A stretch of DNA of 64,000 nucleotides from Rhynochetos jubatus. Lineage: Eukaryota; Chordata; Aves; Eurypygiformes; Rhynochetidae. Shown here in pieces: positions 1 through 21,280 of the stretch (positions are counted from its first letter, which is position 1; every line of letters starts with the position of its first letter). The notes below the pieces were generated by a model, which was not told the origin of the DNA, made no database searches, and worked only from the letters and a program-made list of their open reading frames with translations. The DNA is taken from positions 102,211,086 to 102,275,085 of the forward strand of contig CM050650.1 of the NCBI GenBank assembly GCA_027574665.1. Direction: 5' to 3'. Made by a program: the position numbers and the translations under genes.

Positions 1-2741
<2,741 letters not shown>

Positions 2742-3714
2742 TAATTTATTTATTTTTTTATTTATACACATTCTTCTATATATTGACTGTTTCTCATTTT
2801 ACAACTTCTTCTGTCTTAAAAAAAGGTTATATTATTTTCCTTATTATATTACTTGTTTATGCAAATAGCTACGAATAGTGAGAATTTCTGGATTTGCTTT
2901 GAATATTTAAATTTTCCTATTCCTTGTCTCATACAGCATAGTATTATCTAATTATCAAATTTTGTAACAATTCAAAATGGGTTTGTACATACATAAGTTT
3001 TCTTCTGCACTGGTAGTTTTAAATAGTCCCACCAATGTTACCTAATAATATATTAGTTGCTATTCATACTTTATGTTGTTTGGGGTTTCTTTTCTCACAA
3101 CATATGTTGCACGATGCATTATTTTTATGGCCTTAACCTTTCTTTGTGTACATGATTAAAGTGAAGAATACAGTATATCTTATATTGAAATGCATTTAAA
3201 AATTTACTGTAAAACTGACCAAAATCATCTTCAGGCCTAAAGTAAAATCTCCTCTGTATAAAGAGTAGCTGTGATCAATATTGTACAGGTGATCAATACT
3301 GTAAAACTGGATTTTTTTCTATGCTATTATGACTGAAGCATTAAAGACTGAGGGTAGGACTGCAGGAAGACTGTATCATTGTCTTTGACTCAGTCATTGA
3401 CTATATCTAAATATAGTGTATGTAACTGTATTTCTGCTCAGGAGCATAGGAAAAATACGAATTAATAAAATATGTGAGAGTAGGAGTATTATTTAAAACC
3501 TTTTCTGTAGCTGCTGTCATTCAGAAGTAAAGGGTACTGATAAGCTTCAGTCATTACTATTTGCATGAAGAAATATACTTTGAGGGTTTCCTAGTCTCTA
3601 AATAATACGTTTTGAATTTACTAATTGCTTCATTCTACTTGACTTTTCTGACTATTGGAGCCCCCAAACCACACAGTCTTTCATCAACCCTAAGAAGCCT
3701 AGTTAAAAGTATGC

Positions 3715-4520
3715 TGTCGTGGTTTAACTCTGGCTAGCAAAATACCACGAAGCCGCTCTTACAAATCCCCCTCCCCTCCTGCAGTGGAGGGGAAGAATCA
3801 GAGGAAAAAGAAATAAGGAAGCTCGTAAAATTGAGATAAGAACTATTTACTAATTAAATCTAAATCAATATATACAGGTACTATTAATAATAAATAATTA
3901 AAATAGTAGAAAATGAAACATACAGTACAATATATACAATATGATACAATATGATACAATTTCCCACCATCCACTGACCAATGCACACCCAGATGTTGAG
4001 GGATGAAAATCAGACCCAGAGAGCCCGAGAACCACAGCCCGAGAGCGATCGCAGCCTGAGAGCCACGGCCTGAAGGCCGGAGTCCGGGAGCCTACACAGC
4101 AGATTCCAAGCAAACCTTATCACTGATAACATGGCCAGAAAACTCAAAACAATCCATCAGCTCCCACCTGAATGAGCCAGTACAGGAGTTGGCAAAGCAG
4201 CTAACACAGGAGGGTTAGCAAGTTGCCTGGAGAGACGAGCAAGGGAGTAAGGGAGAGAGAGAGAAGGGAAGAGTAATGGCTACCGGACCCCCTTCCCTAC
4301 CCCAAGTGACCGGAACACGACGTACTATGGAATGAAATACTTCCTTGGTTAGTCTGGGTCAGCTACAGTATCCGAAGCGGACAAAAGACCTTGAGTTCAG
4401 TACAGGCCATCCCCAGTACCAGCTGAGGCCTTATCAATGTTTTCACTTAGTGTCCAGCAACAGAGTTCCCTGACAACCAGAGTAAAGGGAGTCAACCCTT
4501 TCCTGACTGAATCCAGCACA
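3715..4520 (-). mobile_element. Avian ERV solo LTR with 5-bp target duplication
   Basis: The block begins TGTCGTGGTTTAAC and ends CCAGCACA, so it has TG...CA termini, and both sides carry the perfect 5-bp duplication TATGC (3710-3714 and 4521-4525). The reverse complement matches, from memory, a common avian LTR family that starts TGTGCTGG and ends GTTTAAACCACGACA-like. The LTR therefore lies antisense to the host gene. The middle is richer in GC than its surroundings. No internal retroviral region is attached, so it is a solo LTR left by recombination. A 5-bp duplication points to the ERVL side of the family, with low certainty. It is a fossil. Confidence 0.85.
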
Positions 4521-7500
4521 TATGCATAATGTATTAAATACAAAGAGCAAAATAAATGTTTCTAAAATTTCTGACAGTGTACTATATAATTACAGTGCTT
4601 TTCATGTAGTTTGAAAAATGTTTCAAACTACAATTTTACATTTGTGGTAATAAAGGAGTTTTTTACTTAGAGTTGCAAACCATTTTAATGTTGTATTATA
4701 TGAAAATATATAGAAGTTCATGCACAAATTTTGAAAGGGGGAAAATATTTAAGCAGTTAGATTTGTTAACACATTCTTTGACCTTCAGTGATACTTGTAA
4801 TAAGTAGGAGACGATTTAATGTTTTAAGGGTGAAGAACTCATTTTGTCATCTTAGTATAATATCTGATGGATGCACTCAGTGATCTTGCTGGCAATTGCA
4901 GAATATGTCTTACTGGAATTAATTGGAATTAGTGGTGAAGAACTGAATGCCTCAGCTCAAGCAAAGGGAAAATGATATTAAAGTTTCATTCACCCTGCTT
5001 GACAAGTGGAATGTTTTATTAATTTTTTAATTGTAAGGAGTATAAATATGATTTAAGGAATATATTAAAGTAAACATTAAAGTATTTCATCTGAAAATCA
5101 GAGATGAGTTTATTTAGTGTCATTGAGGCAATGGACAGACCACTGTGGCCTTTATCTGTAAAGGTTTTAAACTAATTAAACCATGGCTAAGTGAGGATCT
5201 TTGCATGCCTTAGTATTCATCATGCATTCAAACTGTAGGCCAATATATAGCAAAGCTGCACAGAATATTGAAATTTCACTGCTTCAGTAGTTTGTAACTC
5301 AAAGAATAAGTCTTGAGTTGCTTAAACTTTTTTTTTTTTAATTGCAGAAGATGCAGATATTTTATTACAAGTTTTAGGAAGGTGTACTCACGTGTGTCTT
5401 TGTGTCACTTGAAGGATTTCACATGTTGCATTTCTTTATGAGTATATTTAATTTAAATATTAATTACAATAAACATTTGCAAAACTGTGCAGGATTGGAA
5501 ATAGTCTTTAATAATCTGGACCTCTTACACATGCAATTTATGTACTGAATTATGCAATTGGGATGAGTGTCTACATCAATGAACCTCCACATATGGAATC
5601 ATACAAAGGATATACATATGAGAGTATCTAGTCAAATGAACAGCTTAAAGACAAAGCATTAAAGTGCTAACCTTCAGCTGGAAAATTTGTTTCCTTGTGC
5701 TGTGAATGTGCCGATTATTTTCAATACTTTGCACTCTACAATGTCCTTACTGTATCTGCCTAAAATAAGAGGTGCTGTGAAAGAGTACTATGAGGTAGAT
5801 CAGAAAATATCACAAATAAATTGCTTACTGTTGATTGTAAATGTAATTAGAGGTATTTTTAATGGAAAAATGTAAGTGGTTGAAGCTTACAAAATGTTTG
5901 AACACTATTAAAAGTGCCTTGTCTTGCCCACTCAGCTCAGCATGTAAAGCATGAGGACACGAACTGACAAGAGTGATTATGTTAATTGTAATCAGTCTAA
6001 TGCTTTTCATTAAAACTTAATTACCATTTAATCATGCATAAAAAGACAAAAAATGGTGTTCAGTGTACAAAATTGACCTTTACTCTGGGGGTTAAATACA
6101 TTTAAACTGTGAATTACAAGCCAGGGATGTCAACCAACTCTTTCTGGTTATGATTAAAAAAGTGAGCACAGAAGAGTTCAGTCAAATTTGCTATTTGGCT
6201 TCTTTATTCCAAAGAAAAAAAGTTATTGGCAGCAAAAACTTCCTGACTAAGTAAACCATAAGAAAGAAGTTTTCTAACCTAGCTGAATCCTGTTCTATCT
6301 GTCTAAAGTAAATGGGATAAATCTCCCTCTGAAGTTGCCTTTTTCTTTTTAGCAGCTATAATAACGGAAACTAAATCTCAAAACTTCTGGACATCTAAGA
6401 GCATGTGAAATGACTCCTACCTGTCATTTCACAGGTGTCTGGTTCTCTAGATCCCATAAACTATTCTGGCTAGTCTCAGTCTGCCACTCCAGAAGGTCAC
6501 ACACACATAAGTCTGTGGTCATATCTTCCCGTCCTGTGCAGATACCTCAGATATTGTAAGGCATCTCAGGTGAGACTAGCCACCTATGGTGAAGCAGATC
6601 AATCTCGCCCTCAGTGTCTAATCTTCAGCTAGACTAGACTTCTGAAAGTACTTGGGTCCTATGCTAGTGGATGGTTCATTGCTTTGATTGACCTGAAGCT
6701 TATTTTAAGCGCTTGTTTATATCTAACCAAATAATTTGTTTATTTGATACTTAACAAAATCAACAGAAGTGGCATATAGGGGAACAGCCCTGGCAGTTGC
6801 TAGTGATGTTATCATTCTTACGGACTCAGTCAGCCTTTTTCTAATAATGCCTAGTAGTTCTACACTTACAGTCTAGCCTTTTTTCTTGAACTAAATTCTC
6901 AGCTGTTGTAACTTAAGAGAACTGTATCCTTTTCTTAAACTAAATGTTGCATTCATAGTTTCTCAGCTGGTTTCATAGATTTGGCTCCTCAAGGCTGTAT
7001 ATATTGAAGGTTTATTAACACTGTTCTTACAAAGGAAAAATAATGTTGGAAATGTCTCGCTTCTCTAGAGTCAGACCCATCTTTGATCATTTTCTATGAG
7101 TTCCTCTGGTTCTATGGCACTGTTAATTTCTCGTAGTCATACTGTAAGCATGCACTTTAATGAAAAATACACCTATCTGTGCTTTCATGCAAGCAGAAAG
7201 GTTAACAACTGTCAAAAAGTTTCTAAAGTAGCAAAGTTTTTCTCAATTTCTTTATAGCAGTCATATCTTATTAGAAGAACTTCAGACACTCATTTTATTA
7301 AGAGACAAGATACAAAATGAAGTTATATGTACAGTTGGGTTAGTAAAATTTTGGGAGTTTTGTTGTTTGTTTGACCTACCAATATTTTTTAAATTGCTCA
7401 TGAAGTAAATGCAGATAAAAGCAAGGACAAGTAAAGATGTCTGACTAAGTCTTTATCTTAACAACACAAGTCATCAATTATGATAGCAAAAATACACAAC

Positions 7501-9434
7501 TTATACCAACCAGTTAATTAGAACAATTATTTGGATATTATGGCATCTAATGATGTGATATCTTACTTGCTCTGACAAGAGCTTAAGCATCAGCAGTTCT
7601 GTGTTTGATAGTTCCTAATAGTGTTATGCTTAATCTGACAAATCTGTTTAAGCAGTGATGCCTGCTTCTGTCCAGTTTTGTAATTCCATTTGATCATTTG
7701 TTTGTCTACAGCCATTCTTACAGTAACTGTCACTTTTCTTAAACTGTTAGAGTACTGTTGTCTTGTAAATTGTTCTTTTATTGCTGAGATATCTTTTAAT
7801 CACTTGCCTAATGGCCTGAGCTACCACATTTAAGTAGTATAAGCATTTCCATGACAGAATCTTCATTGCTAAGATTCATGCAATTGTTCCAGTTTGATTC
7901 ACAATTAAATTATCAACTAAAGAGGGTTAGCACAAAAATGTATTTTAAAAGAAATTTACACATGCATAATCACATATCTCCCTTACTAACTGAATTTTGA
8001 GTTCAAAGAAAATTAAATCCATTAAGACATCCCTTGTTAAAATAAATAAAAGTACACAAGACAAGAATTCAAGATTCCATTTTTGAAGTCTGTAACCTAA
8101 TAATTTCACAGTTAAGCCTCTTCTCTTGCTTTCTGTGATGCTATAAATGTTGTGTTGCATGCTCAAAATATTGCAGTTTCATGCTAATGAAACTGTGTCA
8201 TAGCATTCTTATCCATCATCTAATCCATGGCTTGGGCAAGGCATCCTCACTCTCATATTGGGTAGCAGTTCTTCATTTGGTTCCTGTGGAAGTAAGCAGA
8301 AATGAACCTTCTAGGTTACTTTGATGGTTTTCTCCAAACTTGTGAGCTTTCTACTTCAGACTTAATGAAAAAGGCAACATTAGCATTTGGATTTCCTGTT
8401 TCTTCATATTCTTGGACAATTCAAGACATTTAAATATGTGGTTGATGCTAATTGGCACAGTTCTTAGTCTGTACATTTACGTGTATCATGTGAGATACTT
8501 TTTAGAGAGCAAACACCATTCATTTACATTTGAAAATGTTTGTTAGTCTGAAATCACTGCAAATCCTATCTACAGTCTCAGCTTTGATATGGCAAAATGT
8601 TTCTCAAACCTGTTATGCAGGTGCATTGCACTAAACAGGGAAAGCTTGTGCATTGCTTAGTTGTTATTATTTTTATAACCATGTGGAGCAGCAAAAATAT
8701 TGACTAGCAGAACACTGTAGCAAATGGCTTACGTGATTGTTTATCTTAGACATAGTGAAAATTACATTGATGATGGTGATATGTTTTGTTTTCTTTTTCT
8801 TGAGCCTCAATAGGTTACAGGCTAAACTGACTGATATAAGAAGTGTCCTTGAGGTAAAAGATAAATTAGAAACAAATCTAACATATTATTCACAAGGCTA
8901 CAGACACACAAATATACACTGTGTCATATTCTCAAAACCAGTCTCTTACTGATTTTCAGTGAAATTTTAAATCAACTTTGAAAATGTAATTTGAGTACCA
9001 AATCCAAAGTAGGATCTAAAATGGGATTCTGGAAGATTAGGAAATTAAAACCAGAGAGGCTTAATACCGCATCTGCCCAATGTATGGAGGTCTGAAAACT
9101 CCCTAGCAGTCTGTGGTTTTCACACCTGCCCATTCTTCTGGCACCCTACCTCTAGTTCCATCTTTTGTGTACACAGAAGCCTGTTCCACAGGCATAACAG
9201 ACAGTAAGAGTTGGGAAATCTGTACTGAGTGTTAATCTATAATCCAGTAAATAGCACATGTCTTACTGCTTAGAACACGTGCAAGAACTGAGAAGCAGTG
9301 ATTTAGTTAATTTCTAAAAAGTTTAGCTATGGCATTTGGTTTGATTTAGCATCCTTGAGTGTAAAATGTAGTTCCTGCTTCCCCTGCTTTACAGCATATA
9401 TGTTTTAGTTCAGCTTCAAGTTTCTGAATTCATC

Positions 9435-9451
9435 TTTTTTTTTTTTTTTTT
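9435..9451. repeat. Poly-T tract (17)
   Basis: Uninterrupted run of 17 T inside intron 2. No adjacent SINE or retrocopy is recognisable. Confidence 0.95.
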
Positions 9452-12400
9452 AAATTGTGTATGGTAATGTTACATCACAGCATGAATAAGGCCTTTTTCG
9501 TAAGTATGTAGGCTGGATATTAGATGCGTATCCATATATTAGTTTAAAGGATGAGAAGAAAAGAGGCTATTATAAGAGCAATGGCAGAAGAACTGGTGAT
9601 TTTTTATATCTGGATTGCTTATCAATGCATATAACCTCTATACCCTTTAGATATTTGCACAATACCAGATGAAGAAATAGTAGACTTTTAATTTTCATGC
9701 AGTTACAGAATCTCTTGGGAATCCTGAGAAATAAAACAACTTGGAATGGAGACAAGTTGAAAAGTTGACAGTCTGTCTAAATGTTCACTTTACTAGATGA
9801 CACATCAGTGCTTAAATGTCTGGTGTTGTGTTTAATTAGGATCAAGTATATTTGGCATGTTAAAATGGTTTTAGTTTCAAATACATAACTTCTGTGGCTG
9901 CAAGAACAAAAGCATAAAGAACATTTTGGTGTTTATTAAACATCTGTGATTGTTTTTAAAATTTAGAACTTTGTGTATAAGTAATTGAGATAACAGTGAA
10001 ATGAATATTAAGAGGCATCAGTCCTTCGTAATTGGTGCATCCTTGACACAGGCAAAATGGGGAAAATGTTGTTTGCTGAGATATTCTGTTGCTTATTATG
10101 TTCATTGAAGATATTCAGAGGTTTGATGAAAAAAAGATAATAATTAATGACAGAGATGGGCTTATGCTCATATACTTGAAAGAATTATGATTCTTTAACA
10201 GATAGGCACTTTAATGATAGATTTTTTAGAGCTGTTATTGTCTGTCAAATAAGAAATAACTTCTCTGAGGTCATGATCATGCTTTCCTTCCCCTGTGGCC
10301 AAGTATACACTTAGTAAACTGCACTAATATGGTATGTCAGGTAAATTGTCAGATTGGTGCCTGGGGAGTGCTTACACAGTACTCATTAGTAGTGACAGCC
10401 ATTACTTTAATTCTTGGATTGATGCTTATAAATTCTGGTGGGAAATAGTCCACCACTGTTAAAAACCTTCCATGTCTCTTTTACTTCATTTAGATATAGG
10501 AATCATCCCAAGGTATGAGACATTTTATTTTGGAATGGAAACAAGGTCAAAAATTTATGAATAATAAAATGTTAAACAGAATTCCTGTGTTTGTAGTGTG
10601 TTAAATATTATAACCCATAAATTGTTCTACAGAGATGTTTTACAGTTTCTGTGATTTGTCTAACTGACCATCTGTTTGCTAGAACATGCATAAAACCATT
10701 TTACCAATCTAAAATATTTGCTTCTCATTTTGCTCATTCTTTTTTAAACCTTTTTTTATTCCAGTTATACAACTTGGTAACTCTTTGAATTTTGCAAATG
10801 TTTAGTTGCTCTTGCTGTTTCTTATAGTGGTATACCCTTTTGGTGTGGATGGAAGGAGTAGATGCAATTATTAGTAGATAAAATGGATTACCCTCACATT
10901 ATGGTCACAAAGGTTGCATAGTGGTGATAGTGATGGAGCTCTTCTAGCTTATGAAAGCTTTTGAGTTTTACCCTCCAAAATAAGCTAACAAAATAATTTT
11001 AATGAAATATTAATGTTTCCTGGGGTTGAAACAGAAAAAAAGAAAAAGAAGCCCAAATCCCCCAAAAAACAGAGCAAGGAGGATGGGCTGTTATCACTAG
11101 CACACTTCACTTATAGGAGGTAAGGAAGAGACTGTGCCCTTCTATTTAAAAAATAGAAAGTGATTATCAAGCATAAAGAAATAATATTCTATGTTCTTAG
11201 TGGGTTTTGGCCAGTAATTTGTAATGCTATCCTAAAACCTAAGTTCTTGAAGTGCTACATACTGCTTAAAATACAGAAATATACGGTCACTGGTTTCTCA
11301 GAAAATATTGGAGAACAGCACTGGCAAATATGATAAGTAACAATAACAGTATCTCATCAGCCAAAAAAGTGGTAAGAAACAGTTTTAACAATGGCATATA
11401 TGCTTGTAATAAATTACTTCAGTTTTTCTCTGAATGCTCGTCATTTGTCTAGTCATGTTTTGCAGACATCAGAGCAGAATTACAACTTGAAAAGACATCA
11501 AATTTAGACTTGAGATAGTTATAAACCAGTTTAAGAATGAACGGTTTGCCTGATGCGTGAGGGCATAAGAAAGTATACATAGTTCATATTAGATTAAAAG
11601 ACAGTAATTTAATGTTGATTTCTTATTTTTCAAGGATTATCCCTTGCAGTGACAGAGATGAGCAGAAGGGTACAGTGTAGCAGTTTTTTTAAGAAGTCTG
11701 GTCTGGATTCAAGTTTAAATTTGGTTGAATGAAGATGACCAAAGTGGTAGAGGGATTTACTTGTAGATACTCATTAATATCATTAATGGTGATTATGATA
11801 CTAGGTTTATACATTTTTATTTTTGCTTTTGTTCACCATTGTGTTAAGTTCTTTGAAAAATACACGCTTGGGTGGAGGAGCGTGGAGTGGTAGAAAACAG
11901 AGTGCAATTCAGTGATCTAGGTACAGTAGCCTTCAGAAACAGGGCCTTCTCTCCTTGGAAAGACTGGAATGTTTATTGCAACTCAGGATGTTGAATACGT
12001 GAAGCCAGTAGAAGAAACCTGTCATCTTCCACAAATCTACAGTGGATGTAAATTTCTGTATCCACTTTCTGGATGATTACTTGCTTTAAGTCCTACTGTA
12101 GGTTGTTCTGCTCAAACTAAAATTGCTTTTAAGAATATTTTTTTTTTTTTATAAAACAAAATCAATATCAAAACTCGGGAGACTGAACATAGGTGAGCTA
12201 TTTTGGTTAGATTCAGTTTGTGAGTACTCTGAGAAAGCTGTTGCTTGCTCTTGAAACAGGAACTTCAGGGCTACATAAAACTGCTCTATTTGATTCAGCC
12301 AGCTGGGTAAACATAGCATTAGCATGCTGCAGGATATTAAAGACTATAATACAATGTTATTTTTATTATGAGACTTACTCCATTGCACAAAAGGCATCAA

Positions 12401-12701
12401 AGTGTATGAAGAAGTTTGTTTTGATAACCAGAACACTGGAATGAGAAAAGGAGTTACTAGCACTTTCGATGCATTAACTGGACAAAAAACCCCCAAAAAA
12501 TAAAAAAGCAAGCTTGTGTTTGTTTCCTCTCAGGCCATATTTTATACTAAGGAAACTGGCAGGAAGTCAACATAATCATGATGTATCTCAGTAGGCAGAT
12601 TCTCATAAAAATAAAGAAACAACATGCCTTCTTATATTAATTTATGAGTAAATAATACTGCCTCTGGTTGGAATGCTCATGTAAAAATATTGTGCTTTTA
12701 A

Positions 12702-13037
<336 letters not shown>

Positions 13038-13935
13038 TAATGCTCTTTGCAGAACTCAATTGTTTTGCACTTATAGTTAATGACAGCCTCATTCTCAAAA
13101 TTAACACTGGATTTTGGATGTAATTTTCTCACTTCTGTTCTGTTCTATTCTATACTTTAAACTTCATACAAGTCTAATATTGAGAAAGCCTAATAAAAAT
13201 AATTAAATGGAAGAGAAGATTTAGATTAAAAAAAAATTCTTGTTGAAATTGTCTCATTATAAGTCTTGTATGTAATAATTTAGTTACATAATCAGTGATC
13301 CATTATTTATTCTGAAATTTTTCTTAATTCTCCTATAGATTAAATACCTATTCTGTGCAATCCCTAGGAAGCTAAAGATATTTTTCCTGAAGCAGGATGC
13401 TTGTTGAGATAAGTAGATGCAGAGAAGGGGGTCCAAGTGACAATGCTGTTGAAAGAAATGAGATGTATTTCCCTAACACCAGGAGAGGGTGGAAGATCTT
13501 CTTTATTTGGAATCAGTTTTGGTTCTTGATTCCATGGTCCTATATGGCATAAAGGTTTCTCTGAGGTTCTGCTCAGTCGACTAATAATTGCAGGCTTAGA
13601 AGTCTTCATGAAATATATTTTAAGTCATTAGTATAGCTCTTCTAAGATTAACCAACATCTGTGAAAAATTATGTGCTAGGTAATTTTTTAAATCTTTATG
13701 ATTTTGTTGCCTATTGATTTATAATTAAATGAAGACTTATTTTAATGATCATAAAACCCAGATGCAATGTGTTTTAATAACACTGGGATAAGCATAATGT
13801 TTTTTTCTTTATACAAGACATTTTAGAGAGGCTCTTTCTAAAACAGCAAATCCCTAAACAACTGTAGTCCCTCTGTTTCTCTAAAGTGTTTACGCAAATC
13901 TCAAAAATACTGGGAAGGATTCAGGATAATGCAGG

Positions 13936-14045
13936 ATAGAATCATAGAATTATAGAATCACTGAATGGCTTGGAAGGGACCCTAAAGATCATCTAGTTCA
14001 AACCCCCTTGCCATGGGCAGGGACACCCTCCACTAGATAGTGTCT
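13936..14045 (-). mobile_element. CR1 LINE 3'-end fragment, antisense
   Basis: The + strand reads AGAATCATAGAATTATAG, then GGCTTGGAAGGGACC, then AAGATCATCTAGTTCAAA and CCATGGGCAGGGACACCC. This is the well-known reverse complement of the avian CR1 3' terminus, whose sense end is AATCATTCTATGATTCT-like. About 110 bp remain; the 5' part is absent, as is usual for CR1. Confidence 0.9.
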
Positions 14046-14263
14046 CTAGCTCTGTATCATCTAGCAGAATTGGAGCAGCATATACATTCTGCATTGCACC
14101 TGGATAACTTCTGTGCAATGCATAAATAGAAGTATGAAAATGCTTATTAAACATACTGGGATTATTCAAAAATAAGAAAATTTAAATTAAAAAAAATCTG
14201 GTGCCTAAAGGTCTAGAAGATTCATAGGCTTTCTGTAGATTCCATATTTCTTTACAGTCTATT

Positions 14264-14291
14264 TAAAAAAACAAAACAAAACAAAACAAAG
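14264..14291. repeat. (AAAAC)n simple repeat
   Basis: Pentanucleotide AAAAC repeated about five times, followed by looser A/C-rich sequence to about 14335. Confidence 0.85.
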
Positions 14292-14762
14292 AAACAAACC
14301 AAACAAAAAATCCCACCAATAAAAACCCCCAATAAATAAAGCAGGAAAGAAAATGACTACCTTTGGGAAAAAAGTATATACATATTGCTATTCTTTCATA
14401 CACTCCAGGTGACTTTGAAAGGGAAAACAGATTAAAGTAATCCTTACTGTAGACATGACAATATTAGAAACCTTAAGGGTTCTGTAAAGCCATTGTATGT
14501 CACTTTCAAAATGATCATAAAGTCCTTTTTTCAATATACTGCCATATAAATCAAAAATTATTTAAATTTAATAACTGTACTTCTCAGTACTCAAAACATT
14601 GTGCTGCTCTATTCCTGATTGATTTATATTTTCTGCCCTATTTGTACTTTAACTTTGATCGTGGTTGTCTCAGGCTCAATCATCAGCACACATAAAGAAC
14701 ATGTGAAACATTTTCTGGAACCATTATCTATGAATAAACTCAAAAATAAATAAAAAACTAAA

Positions 14763-14803
14763 GGGGTGGTGGTGGGGTGGGGTGGGGAGTGAGGAGGGAG
14801 GGG
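14763..14803 (+). other. Intronic G-quadruplex motif on the sense strand
   Basis: Four runs of four G are separated by loops of 7, 1 and 1 bases (GGGG, TGGTGGT, GGGG, T, GGGG, T, GGGG), followed by GGG and GGGG runs. This fits the standard G4 pattern with very short loops and would be present in the pre-mRNA. Folding is inferred, not shown. Confidence 0.75.
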
Positions 14804-15763
14804 AAACCCCACCCAAACCAAAACCACACTCTATCAAAAATAGCAACTAAAATACCAACATACATACAGAAGAAAAAATAACTAAACTGTTTAAATAAAG
14901 AAACAAATAAATAAATTATGGAGGGAGGAAATAAAAGTTTAGTTTGTTTTCATAACTACCTCAAGGTTCATTAATGAATATCTTCATTCATGTTTTCACT
15001 TTGTTTATGAGCATTGTTTCCATGTAAATTTTACTCATGATTTAGTTAATAATTTTCAATTTTCTTGGAACTTTTTTATAACTGAACTGCAAAATGTGTT
15101 CTGTGAGTGCCTCTTAGGTACTCCTACGTGTCATGAGCATTCAGTCCATTGGACTAGACTAGAAATGGCCTGAAAAAATCCTTCTTTAGAATGTTTAATG
15201 CAAATTACAAATCCTTAGTACCAACTGTTTTTCACTACAAATGTGTTCCTATCAGTCTGCATGACTTCATAAAGTAGATACAGCCCATGTTGACTACTGT
15301 ATTTTTTAGTTAAGACTTCCATGTGATTATCGTTTTGGAAGCTGGATTCCTTATATATGTATGGTAACTAAATGAATGCATTTGGGTTTTGATTTGGGCA
15401 ATACCTCTACTGAGTGAAGCAAACTGTTTTGTTTTGCATCTGTGGTCAAAAGAAACTACATCCTGAATCCTGCTATTCGGCTTTCTCAGTTCTTAAAGTA
15501 CTTCCAGTACATACATAAGAAATTTTCAGCTTGAGAGAGATGGGATTAAGTAACATCAAGAATATATAGGACTTCTTATCTAACTTCATATTTTTTATTC
15601 CTTTAAAAAGAGCTTCTCTTGTGCTTATTTTGAATATGAACAGAGCTCACATTTTAAATGAAAATACAAAAATGTTTGCTAGCTGGAAGTGGGAAGGTTG
15701 TAGATTTTTTTTTTAATTATTATTTTTGGTAGAAGTGAAATTCAATTTACTTGTATTTAATAG

Positions 15764-20137
<4,374 letters not shown>

Positions 20138-20332
20138 AAAAGCCACGGGAAGCTTGTTTTGATCCTGGAAACATCATGAATGGAACTAGAATCGGAACAG
20201 ACTTTAAGCTAGGTTCAACTATTACTTACCAGTGTGATTCTGGATATAAGATTATTGATCCTTCAACTATAACGTGTGTAATTGGTGCAGATGGAAAGCC
20301 AGCGTGGAACAGAGCATTGCCATCTTGTAATG
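20138..20332 (+). CDS. CSMD1: CSMD1 exon, Sushi b
   Basis: The exon is 195 nt, phase 1 to 1, a whole Sushi module. EKPREACFDPG, TYQCDSGYK, TITCVIGADG and LPSC carry the four Cys, with Trp in PAWNRALPSC before the last. NGT in MNGTRIG is a possible glycosylation site. The donor is G|GTATGT. The reading frame is continuous with CUB b before it and CUB c after it. Confidence 0.97.
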
Positions 20333-20461
20333 GTATGTACTGTTTTCTTACCATTTCCCTTGTCCCATCAGTGAATTCAGAGATTCTCAGTCCCTGAGGC
20401 TATTTATACTATTTCTATACGTATAGCTTGTATTAAAAAAAAATCTGAAGTTGAGAAATTG

Positions 20462-21280
20462 GCATCACTAGATGGATGGATGAGGAGAAGGCAGTGGATG
20501 TCTGCCTTGACTTCAGCAAAGCTTTTGACACCGTCTCCCATGGCATCCTCATAAACAAGCTTAGGAAGTATGGACTGGACCATTGGATGGTGAGGTGGAT
20601 TGGGAACTGGCTGGAGGAAGGAGCTCAGAGAGTTGTGGTCAATGGGGCAGAGTCCTGTTGGAGGCCTGTGGCTAGTGGCATCCCCCAAGGGGTCAGTGCT
20701 GGGTCCAGCCTTATTCAATATATTCATCAATGACCTGGACGAAGGGCTAGAATGTCCTCTCAGCAAGTTTGCTGATGATACCAAACTGGGAGGAGTGGCT
20801 GCCATGCCAGAAGGCCATGCTGCCATCCAGTGTGACCTGGACAGGCTGGACAGCTGGGCAGGGAGAAATCTAATGCAATTCAATAAGGGCAAGTGCAAAG
20901 TGCTGCATCTGGGGAACAACCCCATGTTCCAGTACAGGTTGGGGGCTGTTTTGTTGGAGGGCAGCTCTGGGGAAAAGGACCTTGGAGTCCCAGTGGACAA
21001 CAGGATGACCATGAGCCAACAGTATGCCCTTGCAGCCAAGAAGGCCAGTGGCATCCTGGGATGCATTAAGAAGAGTGTGGCCAGCAGGTCACTGGGTTGT
21101 CAAGAATTGGAACAGGCTGCCCAGAGAGGTGGGGGAGTCTCCTTCCCTGGAGACTTTCCAAAGCTGCCTGGACTTGTTCCTGTGTGATCTGCCCTAGGTG
21201 ATCCTGCTCTGGCAGCAGGGTTGGACTAGATGATCTCTAGAGGTCCCTTCCAACTCTAACACTCTGTGAATCTGTAAATT
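20462..21280 (+). mobile_element. CR1 LINE, 5'-truncated, with reverse transcriptase remnant
   Basis: A CR1 retrotransposon in the same orientation as the host gene. The translation shows reverse transcriptase blocks in order: [37 protein letters not shown], then in a second frame [24 protein letters not shown] (the FADD active-site box) and [11 protein letters not shown]. The endonuclease and 5' region are missing. A single extra G in the GGGG run near 20688-20691 shifts the frame after GIPQG. After SVASRS (about 21090) the sequence jumps directly to the 3' tail, so several hundred bases of ORF2 have been lost. The 3' end reads GGTCCCTTCCAACTC, then ACTCTGTGAATCTGTAAAT. It is a dead copy. 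Confidence 0.95.

Noticed and set aside
3930-3962. Short tandem of ATGATACAAT-like units as a minisatellite.
   Set aside because: Only two to three units, wholly inside the LTR; a local duplication in that fossil.
20404-21066. A 220-codon minus-strand open frame.
   Set aside because: It is the antisense shadow of the CR1 reverse transcriptase on the + strand.
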